DNA of 64,000 nucleotides from an uncultured Paracoccaceae bacterium. Lineage in GTDB: Bacteria > Pseudomonadota > Alphaproteobacteria > Rhodobacterales > Rhodobacteraceae. Where the stretch lies: NCBI GenBank assembly GCA_937864535.1, contig CALMJS010000019.1, positions 186,001-250,000 of the forward strand, written 5' to 3'. Shown piece by piece: positions 26,691 through 34,932 of the stretch; position 1 is the stretch's first letter, and every line of letters begins with the position of its first letter. The notes beneath the pieces were generated by a model. That model saw only the letters and a program-made list of their open reading frames with translations, was not told the origin of the DNA and did not search any database. A program made the translations under genes and the position numbers.

Positions 26691-27602
26691 CTACTGTCCT
26701 TGTTCAAGCCCTTGGGCAATCGTCTCTATCGTGACCCGCAGCAGATCCAGATAACTGGGCACCGGGCCGTCCTGCTCGGACAGGCTATCGACATAGAGCA
26801 AACCGCCGAACGCCGCTCCGGTTTCCCGCGCCACCTGTTCGGCGGGGGCGCTGTTGACCGTGCTTTCGCAGAACACCGCCGGAACATTGTGCGCCCGCAC
26901 CCCGTCGATCACCGTGCGGACCTGCTGCGGTGTGCCCATCTGGTCGGCGTTCATCGGCCAGAGGTACAATTCATTCAGCCCCAGATCGCGGGCCAGATAG
27001 CTGAACGCCCCTTCGCAGGTCACCAGCCAGCGTTCGTCCTGCGGCAGCGCCCCGATCCGGTCGCGCAGGGGCGTCAGCGCCTCGGTCAACTGTTGTTTAT
27101 AGCCGGTGGCATTCGCCTGATACACATCGGCATTGGCCGGGTCGTATTGCGCAAAGGCCGCTGCGATATTGTCCACATAGATCAGCGCGTTATCCAGCCC
27201 CATCCATGCGTGCGGGTTCGGTGTCCCCTCATATGCACCAGAGGAAATCGCGATCGGCTCGATCCCGTCCGACACCGTGACCGACGGCACATCACCGAGG
27301 TTGGACAGGAACTGTTCGAACCACAGCTCCAAGTTCAGGCCGTTCCACAGGATCAGGTCGGCATCCATCGCCCCGACCATATCGCGCGGCGTGGGTTCAT
27401 AGCCGTGGATTTGCGCACCCGGCTTGGTGATCGACACCACATCCGCCGCATCGCCCGCGACCTGCTGCGCCATATCGGCCAGTACGGTAAAGGTCGTCAC
27501 GACCTTCATCCGGTCCGCATCCGCCATCGCAGTTCCGGCCCAGATCGCCAGAACCGAGGTCGCGCCGATCAGCCGTCTGAATCCAGTGGTCATTTTTCCC
27601 AT
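26691..27602 (-). CDS. sitA: Manganese/iron ABC transporter binding protein, SitA type
   Basis: A 303-residue cluster A-I (ZinT/PsaA/SitA fold) metal-binding protein with a signal peptide ending near residue 27 (AMA-DAD). Expected metal ligands are visible: His in QIHGYEPTP, His in NPHAWMG, Glu in TCEGAFSY and an acidic residue in [10 protein letters not shown]. There is no histidine-rich loop, which argues for Mn/Fe over Zn. An ATG nine bases into the frame (27593) is an alternative start. The divergent gene is a Fur/Mur-type regulator with two direct 15-base repeats between, which supports manganese-controlled expression. Confidence 0.9.
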   Translation of the reverse strand: MGKMTTGFRRLIGATSVLAIWAGTAMADADRMKVVTTFTVLADMAQQVAGDAADVVSITKPGAQIHGYEPTPRDMVGAMDADLILWNGLNLELWFEQFLSNLGDVPSVTVSDGIEPIAISSGAYEGTPNPHAWMGLDNALIYVDNIAAAFAQYDPANADVYQANATGYKQQLTEALTPLRDRIGALPQDERWLVTCEGAFSYLARDLGLNELYLWPMNADQMGTPQQVRTVIDGVRAHNVPAVFCESTVNSAPAEQVARETGAAFGGLLYVDSLSEQDGPVPSYLDLLRVTIETIAQGLEQGQ

Positions 27603-27628
27603 ACCATCGTCGTCTCACCCTATGTAAA

Positions 27629-27672
27629 TGCAACTCATTCGCAAAAATCAAGGTGAATGAGACGCATTCGCA
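27629..27672. promoter_or_regulatory. Two Mur/Fur-box-like direct repeats between sitA and the regulator
   Basis: TGCAACTCATTCGCA (27629-27643) and TGAGACGCATTCGCA (27658-27672) agree at 12 of 15 positions and share CATTCGCAA, 29 bases apart. The first has a TGC...GCA dyad. Their place between sitA and the Fur-family gene fits manganese-responsive elements bound by Mur. Confidence 0.6.
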
Positions 27673-27731
27673 ACTTCTTGAAGCGAAATAGCGGTCTTGA
27701 TATGACTTTGGGCAACGACGAAAGGCATCGC

Positions 27732-28148
27732 ATGTGCGCTGACACCCCGGATTTCGCCCGCGCCCTCAAGGAGGCCGGCCTGCGCGTGACCCAGCAACGG
27801 GTGACGGTGATGTCGGTGTTGATGGACTGCGGCGACCATCCCAACGCCGACGAGGTCCTCGCCCGCGCCAAAGGGGTCGATGACTCGATCTCTCTGGCAA
27901 CGGTATATCGCACGCTCGCCTCTCTCGAAGAGGCGGGGATCATCCGCAAACTCGCCATCGAAAACGCCCCCGCCCGCTATGAGAGCACCCCCGCCGCCGA
28001 ACACGATCACATCGTGGATATCGACACCGGCGAGGTGATCGAAATCGCCAGCGACGAAATCAACCTGCTGCGCGAAAAGATCGTGCAGCAACTGGGCTAT
28101 GACATCATCAGCCAGACCACCCTGATCCGCGCCCGCAAACGCGGATAG
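27732..28148 (+). CDS. mur: Fur-family regulator, probable Mur (manganese uptake regulator)
   Basis: A 138-residue Fur superfamily protein. The HTH includes ISLATVYRTLASLEEAGIIR at about residues 55-74, and the metal site region reads EHDHIVDIDTGEVIEI. There is no C-x-x-C zinc motif. In Rhodobacterales and Rhizobiales the Fur homologue beside sitABCD commonly acts as Mur, repressing sit when Mn is sufficient. I chose the ATG at 27732, six bases after AAAGG; starts at 27702 or 27657 would extend into or near the operator. An Irr-type identity is the main alternative. Confidence 0.8.
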   Translation: MCADTPDFARALKEAGLRVTQQRVTVMSVLMDCGDHPNADEVLARAKGVDDSISLATVYRTLASLEEAGIIRKLAIENAPARYESTPAAEHDHIVDIDTGEVIEIASDEINLLREKIVQQLGYDIISQTTLIRARKRG

Positions 28149-28228
28149 CCATTGCTGCGGCTGTGGCTTGGCCCTAGGGTGATTACCATACAAGTATACA
28201 TCACGCCGTTCACCATCTGGGAGGGATC

Positions 28229-29284
28229 ATGAACGCCACCACTTTTGCCCGGAGCGACCTGAAATCGCTGGCCTTTTCGCTGCTGACCGCCGGCGGGATG
28301 CCACAGGACATGGCGCAAACCGTGTCGGAGCTGCTGATTCAGACCGACGAGTTGGGCGTGACGACGCACGGGATTTCGATGGTGCCCTACTATCTGCCGG
28401 AACTGGCGAACGGCACGATGACCACCACCGGGACATGGGACGTGGTGCGCGACAAAGGCGTGACGATGGTCTGGGACGGCAATTACCTGCCCGGCCACTG
28501 GATCATGTCGCATGCCATCAACACCTGTATCGACCGCGCCCGCACCTATGGCATGGCCGCGCTGGCGATCCGGCGCAGCCATCACATCGGCTGTCTGTCC
28601 ACCCTGACGCGGATTGCCGCTGAACAGGGGCTGGTGTGCCAGATCGCCACCTCCGACCCCTCGGGCAAATGGGTTGCCCCCTTTGGCGGGACCCAGCCGA
28701 CATTGACACCGAACCCTTGGGCGGTCGGCTATCCGTCGCAGGGGCATCCGGTGCTGATCGACACCTGCGCCAGCATCACCACCGTCTCCAAGGTGCGTGA
28801 ACATGTGAACCAGGGCACGCGGTTCGCCCACCCGTGGATGCTGGGCGCCGATGGCATCGCCACCACCGATCCCACCGTCGTCAACGCCCTGCCCAAGGGC
28901 ACGATCCTGCCCGTCGGCGGCATGGACCACGGCCACAAGGGCTATGCGATGGGGCTGATGGTCGAAATGCTGACACAGGCGCTGTCCGGCCACGGGCGCT
29001 CTACCGATACCACCCGCTGGGGCGGCAATGTGTTCTTGCAGGTGATGGACCCCGACGCCTTTGGCGGCGGCGAAGACTTCCGCCGCGAGGTACAGGCGCT
29101 GAACGATCTGTGCCGCGCCAATACGCCGGTGCCGGGGGTGGATCGCGTCCGCGTGCCGGGGGACCGCAGCTATGCCGCTCTGGATCGCTCGCGCAGCGAT
29201 GGCGTCCGCCTGCCGACCGAGGTCTGGACCCGCGTCAGCGCCGCCGCCGGATCGCTGAACGTGGCCCTGCCCGCACCAATGTGA
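28229..29284 (+). CDS. Malate/L-lactate dehydrogenase-like oxidoreductase (Ldh_2 family)
   Basis: A 351-residue NAD(P)-dependent enzyme of the family that includes YlbC/AllD, ComC and YiaK (2,3-diketo-L-gulonate reductase). Supporting stretches are TDELGVTTHGISMVPYYLPE, AIRRSHHIGCL with the catalytic histidine, and GGMDHGHKGYAMGLMVEML. The partners nearby handle C4-C6 sugar acids, so reduction of a 2-oxo sugar acid is a better guess than malate. GGGAGGG precedes the start. An ATAC-AA-GTAT inverted repeat lies at 28188-28197, but the TGGTATACCA operator is only found downstream of this gene. Confidence 0.85.
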   Translation: MNATTFARSDLKSLAFSLLTAGGMPQDMAQTVSELLIQTDELGVTTHGISMVPYYLPELANGTMTTTGTWDVVRDKGVTMVWDGNYLPGHWIMSHAINTCIDRARTYGMAALAIRRSHHIGCLSTLTRIAAEQGLVCQIATSDPSGKWVAPFGGTQPTLTPNPWAVGYPSQGHPVLIDTCASITTVSKVREHVNQGTRFAHPWMLGADGIATTDPTVVNALPKGTILPVGGMDHGHKGYAMGLMVEMLTQALSGHGRSTDTTRWGGNVFLQVMDPDAFGGGEDFRREVQALNDLCRANTPVPGVDRVRVPGDRSYAALDRSRSDGVRLPTEVWTRVSAAAGSLNVALPAPM

Positions 29285-29296
29285 TCGCCACCGCGA

Positions 29297-29312
29297 TTTT
29301 GGTATACCAAAA
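29297..29312. promoter_or_regulatory. Perfect 16-bp GntR-type palindrome before ltnD
   Basis: TTTTGGTATACCAAAA is a perfect palindrome with the core TGGTATACCA. It lies between the Ldh_2-family gene (stop 29284) and ltnD (start 29385), where the five-gene tetronate operon would start. The same core recurs at 39749, 44539, 55053 and 55110. Confidence 0.8.
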
Positions 29313-29384
29313 CTTGCCCCATGCACCATCCCGCGATATGACTGACTCGCGGGGTGGTTCGCCCCACGCGTGAGGGAGAGAGAG

Positions 29385-30269
29385 ATGGTTAAGATCGCCG
29401 CCATTGGGCTGGGCTCTATGGGCTATGGCATGGCCGCCAGCGCGCTGCGCGCCGGGCATCAGGTCTGGGGACAGGATATCAACGCCGCGCAGATGGCGCG
29501 ACTGGTCGCCGAGGGCGGCACGCAGCTGGCCCCCGGCGATGTCGATGCGGTGATGGTCGTCGTGCTGAACGCCCCGCAGACCGAAGCGGTCCTCTTTGGT
29601 GCCGATGGCATCGCGCCGCACCTGCGCGCCGGAACGGTGGTGATCTCTTGTGCGACAGTCGCGCCCGAGTTCGCCCGCGACATGGAACAGCGCTGCGCCG
29701 CTCTGGGGCTATTGTACCTCGACGCGCCGATTTCCGGCGGCGCGGCCAAGGCCGCCTCGGGCCAGCTGACCATCATGGCCTCTGGCACCCCCGCCGCCTT
29801 TGACGCCGCGCGGCCCGTTCTGGCGGCCATTGCGCAAACCGTGTTCGAACTGGGCGATCACGCCGGACCGGGGTCCGCGATGAAGGCGACGAACCAACTG
29901 CTCGCCGGGGTCCATATCGCCGCCATGGCCGAGGCGATCACCTTTGGCATGACCCAAGGCATCGAACCGGCCAAATTTCTCGAGGTGATTTCCCAATCCG
30001 CCGGCACCAGCTGGATGCTGGAAAACCGTGCGCCGCATATCATCGACGGCGATTATACCCCGCGCAGTTCCGTCAACATCTGGCCCAAGGATTTGGGCAT
30101 CGTGCTGGACATCGCGAAATCCGCCAGGTTCAGCGCCCCGATCACCGCCGCCGCCATGCAGCAGTATCTGGCCGCCGCCGGAATGGGACTGGGCGGCGAG
30201 GACGATGCCGCCGTGGCCAAGGTCTATGCCCGCAACGCTGGCCTGACCCTGCCGGAGGGCAGCGCATGA
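29385..30269 (+). CDS. ltnD: L-threonate dehydrogenase
   Basis: A 294-residue beta-hydroxyacid dehydrogenase. The NAD site is GLGSMGYGMA near the N-terminus, the substrate loop DAPISGGAAKAASGQLT, and the catalytic lysine is in GSAMKATNQLLAG. In the known tetronate pathway LtnD oxidises L-threonate at C2 to 2-oxo-tetronate. The specific call rests on the directly following otnK, otnC and otnI genes, with otnK overlapping by four bases. The ATG at 29385 follows GAGGGAGAG; an upstream start 15 bases earlier has no ribosome site. Confidence 0.85.
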   Translation: MVKIAAIGLGSMGYGMAASALRAGHQVWGQDINAAQMARLVAEGGTQLAPGDVDAVMVVVLNAPQTEAVLFGADGIAPHLRAGTVVISCATVAPEFARDMEQRCAALGLLYLDAPISGGAAKAASGQLTIMASGTPAAFDAARPVLAAIAQTVFELGDHAGPGSAMKATNQLLAGVHIAAMAEAITFGMTQGIEPAKFLEVISQSAGTSWMLENRAPHIIDGDYTPRSSVNIWPKDLGIVLDIAKSARFSAPITAAAMQQYLAAAGMGLGGEDDAAVAKVYARNAGLTLPEGSA

Positions 30270-31537
30270 CCACGGTTCTGGGCTGTATCGCCGACGATTT
30301 CACCGGCGCGACCGATCTGGCGGGGCTGCTCGCCCGGTCCGGCGTGCGGGTTTCGCTGCGGATGGGGGTGCCGACCGGCCCGGTCGCCGACCCCGCCCCC
30401 TTCGAGGTCGTCGCGCTGAAAATTCGCACCAATCCGGTCGCGGACGCCACCGCACAGGCCCTGGCCGCGCTGGACTGGCTGCGCCAGACCGGAGCGCAGC
30501 GGTTCTATTGGAAATACTGCTCGACCTTTGACTCGACCGCCGAGGGCAATATCGGCCCCGTGGCCGAGGCGCTGATGGCCGCGCTTGGCACCGATCAGAC
30601 GATCTATTGTCCCGCCTTTCCCGAAAATGGGCGCGCGATTTTCATGGGCAACCTCTTTGTCGGGCAGCAGCCGCTGGCCGAGAGCCCGATGCGCAACCAC
30701 CCGCTGACCCCGATGCGCGACAGCAACCTGATGCGCCTCCTCGCGCCGCAGGTGCAGGGGGCGGTCGGCCTGATCGACCGCCTGACCGTCGCCAGGGGCC
30801 CCGAGGCGATCCGCGCCGCGATGACCCGCGCCGCCGCCGACCGACAGGCGCATCTGGTCGTCGATGCCGTCGCCAATGACGACCTGAGCCAGATCGCCAC
30901 CGCCTGCCGTGACTTGCCGCTGATGACCGGCGGCTCGGCGCTGGCGATGCCGCTGCCGGGGCTGTATCTGGCGGATGGCACACTCTCGGCCGATGCCGCG
31001 CGGATGGTGGTCCCCACGCTACCCGCCAGCCGGATCATCCTGTCCGGCAGCTGCTCCAGCATGACCAACCAGCAGGTCGCCGCCTATCTGGCACAGGGCC
31101 GTCCCGCCTATCAGCTCGACCCGCTGGCCATCGCGGAAAACGGCATCCAGCCGGTGCTGGACTGGCTGGCGTCGCAGGACCTGACCCGCGCGCCGCTGAT
31201 CTATGCCACCGCCAGCCCCGACAGCGTCCGCGCCGTGCAGGACAAACTGGGCGTCGCTGCGGCAGGCGAATTGATCGAACAGACCCTTGCCCGCTGTGCC
31301 GTAGCCGCCCGCGACACGGGTGCGCGGCAGATCGTCGTTGCGGGCGGGGAAACCTCGGGCGCGGTGACACAGGCGCTGGAGGTCGACCAGATGGACATCG
31401 GCCCGGAAATCGCCCCCGGTGTGCCGTGGTGTTTCGCCCAGAGCGGCGGCAGCAGGATCGCGCTGACCCTGAAATCGGGGAACTTTGGCGCGCCGACTTT
31501 CTTTACCGACGCCTTTACCACGTTGGAGGCCGCATGA
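30266..31537 (+). CDS. otnK: 3-oxo-tetronate kinase
   Basis: A 423-residue four-carbon acid sugar kinase (former DUF1537). The N-terminal domain opens with CIADDFTGATDLAGLLA, the family's substrate-binding motif, and includes WKYCSTFDSTAEGNIGP. The C-terminal nucleotide domain has the glycine-rich VVAGGETSGAVTQAL. OtnK phosphorylates 3-oxo-tetronate at O4 for the decarboxylase encoded next. Both gene ends overlap their neighbours by four bases, giving a coupled ltnD-otnK-otnC block. Confidence 0.92.
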   Translation: MTTVLGCIADDFTGATDLAGLLARSGVRVSLRMGVPTGPVADPAPFEVVALKIRTNPVADATAQALAALDWLRQTGAQRFYWKYCSTFDSTAEGNIGPVAEALMAALGTDQTIYCPAFPENGRAIFMGNLFVGQQPLAESPMRNHPLTPMRDSNLMRLLAPQVQGAVGLIDRLTVARGPEAIRAAMTRAAADRQAHLVVDAVANDDLSQIATACRDLPLMTGGSALAMPLPGLYLADGTLSADAARMVVPTLPASRIILSGSCSSMTNQQVAAYLAQGRPAYQLDPLAIAENGIQPVLDWLASQDLTRAPLIYATASPDSVRAVQDKLGVAAAGELIEQTLARCAVAARDTGARQIVVAGGETSGAVTQALEVDQMDIGPEIAPGVPWCFAQSGGSRIALTLKSGNFGAPTFFTDAFTTLEAA

Positions 31538-32181
31538 CCGCCGAAACCGCCCTGCGCGACCAGATCTGTACGCTGGCCAAATCGTTGTTCGACCGGGGGC
31601 TGACCGGCGGTTCGACCGGCAATATCAGCGCCCGCACCGACGATGGCGGCCTGCTCGTGTCGCCGACCGGCACCTCGTTCGGGCGGCTCGACCCGGCGCG
31701 GCTGTCCCGCTTTGACGCGCAGGGGCGGCTGATCGGCGGCGACAAACCGACCAAGGAAATGCCGCTCCATTCGGCCTTTTATGACACCCGCAGCACGGCG
31801 GGGGCGGTGGTCCATCTGCACGCCTGTCACTCGGTCGCGTGGTCGATGATGCCCGGGGTGGACCCGGACAACTTCCTGCCGCCGATGACGCCCTATTCGA
31901 TCATGAAACTGGGCAAGGTCAAACTGCTGCCCTATTTCCTGCCCGGCGATCCCGCCATGGGTGAGGCCGTGCGCGGTCTGGCAGGCAAACGCAGCGCCGT
32001 CATGCTGGCCAATCACGGCCCCGTCGTCGCTGGCGCCGATGTCGAGGCCGCCTGCAACGCCATCGAGGAACTGGAGGACACCGCCCGTCTGGCCATGCTG
32101 ATGCGCGGCTACGACGCCCGCATGCTCACGCCCGAGCAGATCCAGACCGTAATCACCAAATTCAACGTGGAATGGGACTGA
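31534..32181 (+). CDS. otnC: 3-oxo-tetronate 4-phosphate decarboxylase
   Basis: A 215-residue class II aldolase/adducin-fold enzyme. GLTGGSTGNISAR holds the phosphate-binding loop, and the zinc histidines are in VHLHACHSVAW plus a later His in MLANHGPVV. In the tetronate pathway OtnC decarboxylates 3-oxo-tetronate 4-phosphate to dihydroxyacetone phosphate. It overlaps otnK by four bases and otnI by one base (TGATG). Confidence 0.92.
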   Translation: MTAETALRDQICTLAKSLFDRGLTGGSTGNISARTDDGGLLVSPTGTSFGRLDPARLSRFDAQGRLIGGDKPTKEMPLHSAFYDTRSTAGAVVHLHACHSVAWSMMPGVDPDNFLPPMTPYSIMKLGKVKLLPYFLPGDPAMGEAVRGLAGKRSAVMLANHGPVVAGADVEAACNAIEELEDTARLAMLMRGYDARMLTPEQIQTVITKFNVEWD

Positions 32182-32945
32182 TGCGCTTTTCTGCCAATCT
32201 GGGGTTCCTGTGGACCGACCGCCCCCTGCCTGACGCGATCCGCGCCGCCCATGCCGCAGGCTTTGACGCGGTGGAATGCCACTGGCCCTATGCCATCCCC
32301 GCTCAGGATGTCGCCGCCGCGCTGCGCGACACCGGACTGCGGATGCTGGGCCTGAACACCGCACGCGGCGATGTCGCGGGCGGCGAAAACGGGCTGGCCG
32401 CCCTGCCCGGACGGCAGGCCGATGCCCGCGCGGCGATTGATCAGGCTCTGGACTACGCCGCCGCGATCGGGGCGGGCAATGTGCATGTCATGGGCGGGTT
32501 TGCCTCTGGCGCCGCAGCCCATCGCACCTTTGTCGAGAACCTGCACTATGCCTGTGACCGGGCCGCGCCGATGGGGATCACCATCCTGATCGAGCCGCTG
32601 AACCCCTACGATGCGCCGGGATATTTCCTGAACACCGCCACGCAGGCCGCCGCGATCATCGCCGAGGTGGACCGTCCGAACCTCAAACTGATGTTCGACT
32701 GCTACCACGTCCAACTGACCGAAGGCGATCTGACCAACCGTCTGCGGCGTCTGCTGCCGATCATCGGCCATATCCAGTTCGCCGCCGTCCCCAGTCGCGG
32801 CGCCCCCGACCACGGCGAGGTCAATTACCCCTATCTGTTTGATCTGGCGGATCAATTGGGATGGGAAACGCCGCTTGGCGCGGAATACAAACCCGGTGGC
32901 GACACCGATCTTACTTTGGGCTGGCTGACCCAGTTTCGGCCATAA
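32181..32945 (+). CDS. otnI: 2-oxo-tetronate isomerase
   Basis: A 254-residue TIM-barrel enzyme of the hydroxypyruvate isomerase (Hyi) family. Motifs are RFSANLGFLW at the N-terminus, LIEPLNPYDAPGYFLNT with a metal-binding Glu, LMFDCYHVQ and GHIQFAAVPSRGAPDHGE with the remaining ligands. OtnI interconverts 2-oxo- and 3-oxo-tetronate, joining LtnD or DenD to OtnK. The pathway from L-threonate to dihydroxyacetone phosphate is thus complete in this operon. Confidence 0.92.
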   Translation: MRFSANLGFLWTDRPLPDAIRAAHAAGFDAVECHWPYAIPAQDVAAALRDTGLRMLGLNTARGDVAGGENGLAALPGRQADARAAIDQALDYAAAIGAGNVHVMGGFASGAAAHRTFVENLHYACDRAAPMGITILIEPLNPYDAPGYFLNTATQAAAIIAEVDRPNLKLMFDCYHVQLTEGDLTNRLRRLLPIIGHIQFAAVPSRGAPDHGEVNYPYLFDLADQLGWETPLGAEYKPGGDTDLTLGWLTQFRP

Positions 32946-32955
32946 GGAGGAGCCT

Positions 32956-33891
32956 ATGACCACACTCGTTATCGGGAATTACAGCGACATCGACCATGCC
33001 GCGCTGACCCGGACCTTTGATCCGGTGTTCATCGCCGGGCCCGGCGATCTGGCGGGCCTGCCTGCCGACACCCGCGCCGCCGTCCGCGCCGTCTGTTACA
33101 AGGGCCACGCGAAATTCGACGGCAGCGCGATGGACCTCCTGCCCGCGCTGGGGCTGATTGCCAACTTTGGCGTTGGCTATGATGCCATCGACGTCACCGC
33201 CGCCACCGCACGCGGGGTCAAAGTCACGAACACCCCCGATGTCCTGAACGACGATGTGGCCGATCTGGCGGTCGGGATGCTGCTGTCGCAGGTGCGCGAA
33301 ATGGAACAGGCCAGCGCATGGGCGCGCTCCGGGCACTGGGCGGCCAAGGGCGAATATCGCCTCAACCGCAAATTCAGCGGCGGCAAGGTCGGGATCGTCG
33401 GGCTTGGCCGTATTGGCCGCGAAATCGCCGACCGTCTGGCCGCGTTCAAAATGGAGATGCATTACTACGCGCGGTCCGAAAAACAGACCCCCGGCTGGAC
33501 CTATCACGCCGATCCGGTGTCACTGGCCGCTGCGGTGGATTATCTGGTCGTCGCCTTGGTCGGCGGTGCGAGCACGGAAAAATTCGTGTCCAAGGACATG
33601 ATCGACGCTCTTGGCCCGCGCGGGATCATCGTGAACATCTCTCGCGGCACCACGATCGACGAGGCCGCCCTGCTGGACGCGCTGGAAACCGGCCGCATCG
33701 GCGGCGCGGCACTGGATGTGTTCCTGAACGAACCGAACATCGACCCGCGGTTCTATGCGCTTGACAACGTTGTGATCCAGCCGCACCAAGGCTCTGGCAC
33801 GGTAGAAACCCGCGCCGCGATGGGCCAGCTCCAGCGCGATAACGTCAGCGCGTTTTTGGCAGGACAGCCGCTGTTGACCGCCGTCAACTAG
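32956..33891 (+). CDS. D-isomer specific 2-hydroxyacid dehydrogenase (glyoxylate/hydroxypyruvate reductase-like)
   Basis: A 311-residue NAD(P)-dependent enzyme. The Rossmann motif is GLGRIGREIA at about residue 151, the substrate arginine is in NISRGTTIDEAALL and a catalytic-type His is in QPHQGSGT. AAGGAGG precedes the start, 10 bases after otnI. As last gene of the tetronate operon it may reduce a side-product oxo acid or another 2-hydroxy acid; the exact substrate cannot be told. Confidence 0.85.
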   Translation: MTTLVIGNYSDIDHAALTRTFDPVFIAGPGDLAGLPADTRAAVRAVCYKGHAKFDGSAMDLLPALGLIANFGVGYDAIDVTAATARGVKVTNTPDVLNDDVADLAVGMLLSQVREMEQASAWARSGHWAAKGEYRLNRKFSGGKVGIVGLGRIGREIADRLAAFKMEMHYYARSEKQTPGWTYHADPVSLAAAVDYLVVALVGGASTEKFVSKDMIDALGPRGIIVNISRGTTIDEAALLDALETGRIGGAALDVFLNEPNIDPRFYALDNVVIQPHQGSGTVETRAAMGQLQRDNVSAFLAGQPLLTAVN

Positions 33892-33914
33892 GCGGCCCTC
33901 TAAATAACATAGAA

Positions 33915-33947
33915 AAATGCCGCGCTAGGGTCTCTAGCGCGGCATTT
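33915..33947. terminator. Strong bidirectional hairpin terminator
   Basis: AAATGCCGCGCTAG (33915-33928) and CTAGCGCGGCATTT (33934-33947) form a perfect 14-bp stem with a 5-base loop. A-rich and T-rich flanks on both sides suit termination of both converging operons (stops at 33891 and 33952). Confidence 0.88.
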
Positions 33948-33951
33948 GCAT

Positions 33952-34917
33952 TTACGCAGAGGGTTTATCGTCTTCGAGGTAGTAACGGATATTATCCTCG
34001 AAACTGTCATCCGCCGTCAGACCCAGCGCCAGCGATTTTTCCGGGCGCAGATCGAACCGCCAGCCTTTGACGATGCGCTGGATGTCCGGCTGGCTCTCCC
34101 AGCGGATCAGATTTGCCGGCGCGGGGCCCGCTACAGCGGTCATCGCGTCGATCATCTGGCGGATGGTCCACATCCGGCCCGGCATCATCATACAGCGGTT
34201 CTGACCCAGATCGGCCTCGGCGATCTCGGCCCCCTTGATCAGGTTTTCCACGCATTTGCGCGGCGACAGGTAGTAATGCGGGAAATCGTCGTCCACCGGA
34301 CAAATCGCTTCGGCACCGTTCAGCGGCTCGCGCAGGATCGACGACATAAAGCTGGAGGCCGCGCGGTTCGGTTTGCCGGGGCGTACCGAAATCGTCGGCA
34401 GGCGGAACCCGCGCCCGTCCACGAAACCTTTGCGGCTATAGTCGTTCAGCAGCAGTTCCCCGACCGCTTTTTGCGCGCCATAGGATGTCTGCGGATTGAG
34501 GAAGCTATGGTCCACAATCGGGTCCGGCACTTCGCCGCCATAGACCGCGATGGACGAGGTAAACACCACGACCGGCTTGGTTTGTAGCGCCCGCGCCCGT
34601 TCCAGAACGTTCAGCGTGCCCATCATGTTGATGGACCAACCGGCGTCGAAATCCTCTTCGGCATGGGCGGACACAATCGCGGCCAGTAGGTAGATCACGT
34701 CCACCTCTGCCGACAGCACCGACGCGACCGAGGCCGGATCGGCGATGTTGCAGGCCACCGTATGCACCGGGAACGGCGCAGTGATCGGCGCCGGATCGAC
34801 CACATCGGCCAGGGTGATGGCGCTGATCTCTTTACCGCGGAGCTGCCCCCGCGCGACCAAGGCACGGGCCAGTTTTTGTCCGACGACACCGCCGCCGCCA
34901 ATAATCAGAATATTCAT
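33952..34917 (-). CDS. denD: D-erythronate dehydrogenase
   Basis: A 321-residue extended SDR/epimerase-fold enzyme. The NAD motif is IIGGGGVVGQKLA, and the catalytic residues are in FTSSIAVYGGEVP (Ser) and TSYGAQKAVGE (Y-x3-K). DenD is the known partner of otnI/K/C that oxidises D-erythronate at C2 to 2-oxo-tetronate. It is encoded convergently to the ltnD-otn operon, with a shared terminator, and lies in the operon under the 39749 operator. Thus both tetronate stereoisomers can feed the same pathway. Confidence 0.85.
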   Translation of the reverse strand: MNILIIGGGGVVGQKLARALVARGQLRGKEISAITLADVVDPAPITAPFPVHTVACNIADPASVASVLSAEVDVIYLLAAIVSAHAEEDFDAGWSINMMGTLNVLERARALQTKPVVVFTSSIAVYGGEVPDPIVDHSFLNPQTSYGAQKAVGELLLNDYSRKGFVDGRGFRLPTISVRPGKPNRAASSFMSSILREPLNGAEAICPVDDDFPHYYLSPRKCVENLIKGAEIAEADLGQNRCMMMPGRMWTIRQMIDAMTAVAGPAPANLIRWESQPDIQRIVKGWRFDLRPEKSLALGLTADDSFEDNIRYYLEDDKPSA

Positions 34918-34932
34918 CGGGGTCTCCTCTCC

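Noticed and set aside
24084-27602. Zinc importer znuABC
   Set aside because: There are two permease genes, no His-rich loop in the binding protein and an adjacent Mur-type regulator, which favours sitABCD.
27657-27731. Upstream starts for the Mur/Fur gene
   Set aside because: The start at 27657 would put an operator repeat inside the coding region, and 27702 has only a weak ribosome site; AAAGG before 27732 is better.
28180-28203. TGATTACCATACAAGTATACATCA before the Ldh_2-family gene as a sixth GntR site
   Set aside because: It has GTATAC but not TGG...CCA; only an ATAC-AA-GTAT dyad is present, so it is not counted in the regulon.
28097-29404. Long minus-strand frame opposite the Ldh_2-family gene
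   Set aside because: Composition is that of an antisense shadow; the plus-strand gene has clear family motifs.
33915-33947. Long palindrome between convergent operons as a regulator site
   Set aside because: A 14-bp stem with a 5-base loop, between two stop codons and with A/T-rich flanks, is better explained as a bidirectional terminator.
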